NCBI GenBank assembly: GCA_028692535.1
Contig: JAQUXD010000097.1
Location: 1-6,583, forward strand
Length of the DNA stretch: 6,583 nucleotides
DNA from: Eubacteriales bacterium
Lineage (GTDB): Bacteria; Bacillota; Clostridia; Peptostreptococcales; Anaerovoracaceae
Reading direction: 5' to 3'
Under the pieces are notes generated by a model. It was not told the DNA's origin, ran no database searches, and saw nothing but the letters and a program-made list of their open reading frames with translations. Shown piece after piece: positions 5,349 through 6,583 of this stretch (position 1 is its first letter; every line of letters starts with the position of its first letter). The translations under genes were made by a program, and so were the position numbers.

Positions 5349-6233
5349 TCAGGCCCGGGGATGGGTTTTATCGTACACATCCATGATCCGATTTTTGCTG
5401 ACGAACATAAAAATTTGCGTCGCGGTGATGTCTTCGTGTCCCAGAAGCTCCTGAAGGGATTTGATGTCCGCTCCGTTCTGGATCATGTGCGCCGCAAAGG
5501 AATTGCGCAGGATCTGGGGAGAGAGCTTGCTGCCCAGCTCCGCCTGATCCGCGTATTCCTTAATGATTTTCCATACGCCCTGACGGGAGATCCGATCTCC
5601 CAAGTAATTCAAAAATAGAGCACCGACTTCTTCTTTTTGTCGCAGCAAAGCTTTGCGGCCTTCGTAGACATAGCTTTCCAACGCAGCTCTGGCAGGCCGG
5701 CCCACAGGAATAACGCGGGCTTTTCCGTGCTCTCCGGTGCAGGTGATAAATCCGATCCTTAAATTCAGATCGGCCAGATTCGCCATGGCGATCTCCGATA
5801 CCCGCATCCCCGACGCATACATCAATTCCAGCAAGGCCCGATCGCGAATCCCTTTGGGAGATTGATCCGGCTGAGCTAAAAGTATTTCCACTTCTTCAAT
5901 GGACAGGAATTCGATTTTCTTGCGCGGCAGCCTGGGCGATTTGATATTCTGGGTGGGATCTTCTCCGATTTCTCCTCTCTGCATCAGAAAATGATAAAAA
6001 GCCCGGATCGAAGCCAACTTCCGATTGATCGTGGCTCCCGATCGTCCTGCTGCTTTCAGATTCAACAGATAAGAAACCACATCTGCATTGGTGGCATCCG
6101 GAATATCCTTCCCTTTATGATCGGCCAAATAAGCAGCAAACTCCTTATAATCCCCGGAATAGGCGCTCAATGAGGTGGCAGCCATGGATTTTTCCCTTAT
6201 TAGATAATCTGTAAATAGCTGATGATAGTCCAT
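5349..6233 (-). CDS. xerD: XerD-like tyrosine recombinase homologue with catalytic Tyr replaced by Phe (probable pseudoenzyme)
   Basis: Xer recombinases resolve chromosome dimers at dif by a Tyr-linked strand exchange. The product is 294 residues, the standard length, with an N-terminal SAM-like core-binding domain (about 1-88, ending in NRKLASIRAFYHFL) and a C-terminal catalytic fold. Kept active-site residues: R144 (ASGMRVSE), K171 (GKARVIPVG), R243 (QILRN) and H266 (LLGHEDI). Lost: the HxxR histidine is Q240, and the nucleophile of the usual TQIYTHV motif is F275 (TQIFMFV; codon TTT at 5409-5411). N244 and F277 also replace usual histidines. Y287 in MDVYDKTHPRA corresponds to a non-catalytic tyrosine of Gram-positive XerD. 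The frame is intact, so this looks like a maintained non-cleaving paralogue, as known for the streptococcal XerD-like family. The start has GGAGGAGG just upstream, 18 nt after the Nudix gene. XerD rather than XerC is inferred from the C-terminus. Confidence 0.88.
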   Translation of the reverse strand: MDYHQLFTDYLIREKSMAATSLSAYSGDYKEFAAYLADHKGKDIPDATNADVVSYLLNLKAAGRSGATINRKLASIRAFYHFLMQRGEIGEDPTQNIKSPRLPRKKIEFLSIEEVEILLAQPDQSPKGIRDRALLELMYASGMRVSEIAMANLADLNLRIGFITCTGEHGKARVIPVGRPARAALESYVYEGRKALLRQKEEVGALFLNYLGDRISRQGVWKIIKEYADQAELGSKLSPQILRNSFAAHMIQNGADIKSLQELLGHEDITATQIFMFVSKNRIMDVYDKTHPRA

Positions 6234-6251
6234 CGTTCCTCCTCCGGCAGG

Positions 6252-6583
6252 TCAGTATCCGAGTTCACGCGCGATCATAAGAATGCCGATAATGGTTTTG
6301 CCGTCGATGATCTCCCCGCACTCCACCATATGCACCAGTGTATTCAGATCCATTTCGTACAGATCAATGGCTTCGTTTTCATCAAAGGCTGTCTGCCCCC
6401 GATTTGTCGCGGAAGCCCTGAAAATCTCGATCACTTCATTGTTGTATCCGATCGTCCCGTAAAATCGGGCAATCGACCGAAAATCAACTGCATCGTATCC
6501 CGTCTCTTCTTTCAGTTCGCGTCTGGCCGTCGTTTCGGGATCCTCCCCCGCTTCGGCTTTTCCCGCAGGAATTTCCCAAACGT
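6252..6583 (-). CDS. nudF: Nudix hydrolase, ADP-ribose pyrophosphatase type (C-terminal part, cut by right window edge)
   Basis: 109 residues up to the stop are present; the frame enters from the window edge without a start, so roughly the first 60-70 residues are missing. A complete Nudix box, G-x5-E-x7-RE-L-x-EE-x-G-Y, lies at 6495-6563 (residues 7-29 of the visible part) and supplies the metal-binding glutamates REL-KEE. It is preceded by WEIPAGK, a signature of the NudF/YqkG ADP-ribose pyrophosphatase group, which splits ADP-ribose into AMP and ribose 5-phosphate. The C-terminal GEIIDGKTIIGILMIAREL also fits that group. It lies 18 nt upstream of the Xer homologue on the same strand and is probably in its operon; nudF-xerD proximity is also seen in Bacillus. 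Substrate specificity cannot be proved from sequence. The GTG at 6434 is an internal valine, not a start. Confidence 0.92.
   Translation of the reverse strand, partial: VWEIPAGKAEAGEDPETTARRELKEETGYDAVDFRSIARFYGTIGYNNEVIEIFRASATNRGQTAFDENEAIDLYEMDLNTLVHMVECGEIIDGKTIIGILMIARELGY

Noticed and set aside
6252..6434. A separate small 60-codon gene starting at GTG 6434
   Set aside because: The frame continues upstream through a complete Nudix box to the window edge, so the GTG is an internal valine of the Nudix hydrolase.

Overview
The window reads as an ordinary chromosomal segment of a Firmicute, most likely a member of Clostridia. The evidence is strong AGGAGG-type ribosome binding sites, TGn-extended -10 promoters, an argR-recN pair, an RbgA and an L19 each the same length as I recall for Bacillus subtilis, and a RuvC Holliday-junction nuclease, which Bacilli normally replace with RecU. 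The genus cannot be fixed from this sequence. No mobile element, CRISPR array, tRNA or rRNA is visible, and there is no gene-free stretch longer than about 180 bases.

Layout, left to right. At 1-1626 (minus strand) is the ruvC-ruvA-ruvB operon, read right to left, with ruvB cut by the left edge. It encodes the complete branch-migration and resolution machine for Holliday junctions. At 1627-1807 is a divergent control region with a predicted promoter for each side, several inverted repeats and a probable ArgR operator. At 1808-3937 (plus strand) is argR-recN: the arginine repressor followed by the SMC-like double-strand-break repair protein. At 3928-5183 (minus strand) are rplS (ribosomal protein L19) and rbgA (the GTPase that matures the 50S subunit), separated by a hairpin followed by a T-rich stretch. 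rbgA and recN converge and overlap by 10 bp inside a small palindrome. At 5184-5348 is the rplS promoter with a structured leader. At 5349-6583 (minus strand) is a Xer-type tyrosine recombinase homologue preceded by the C-terminal two thirds of a NudF-like Nudix hydrolase cut by the right edge.

Functionally the window combines DNA recombination and repair (RuvABC, RecN, Xer-like), arginine control (ArgR) and large-subunit ribosome assembly (L19, RbgA). The most unusual item is the Xer homologue. Its open frame is intact and its fold motifs are well kept, yet the nucleophilic tyrosine of the conserved TQIY motif is phenylalanine (F275), the histidine of the HxxR motif is glutamine (Q240), and two nearby histidines are also replaced. 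It looks like a catalytically dead, non-cleaving recombinase paralogue. The other points of interest are regulatory: the divergent ruv/argR control region, the L19 leader, the rplS-rbgA attenuator and the stop-codon palindrome.
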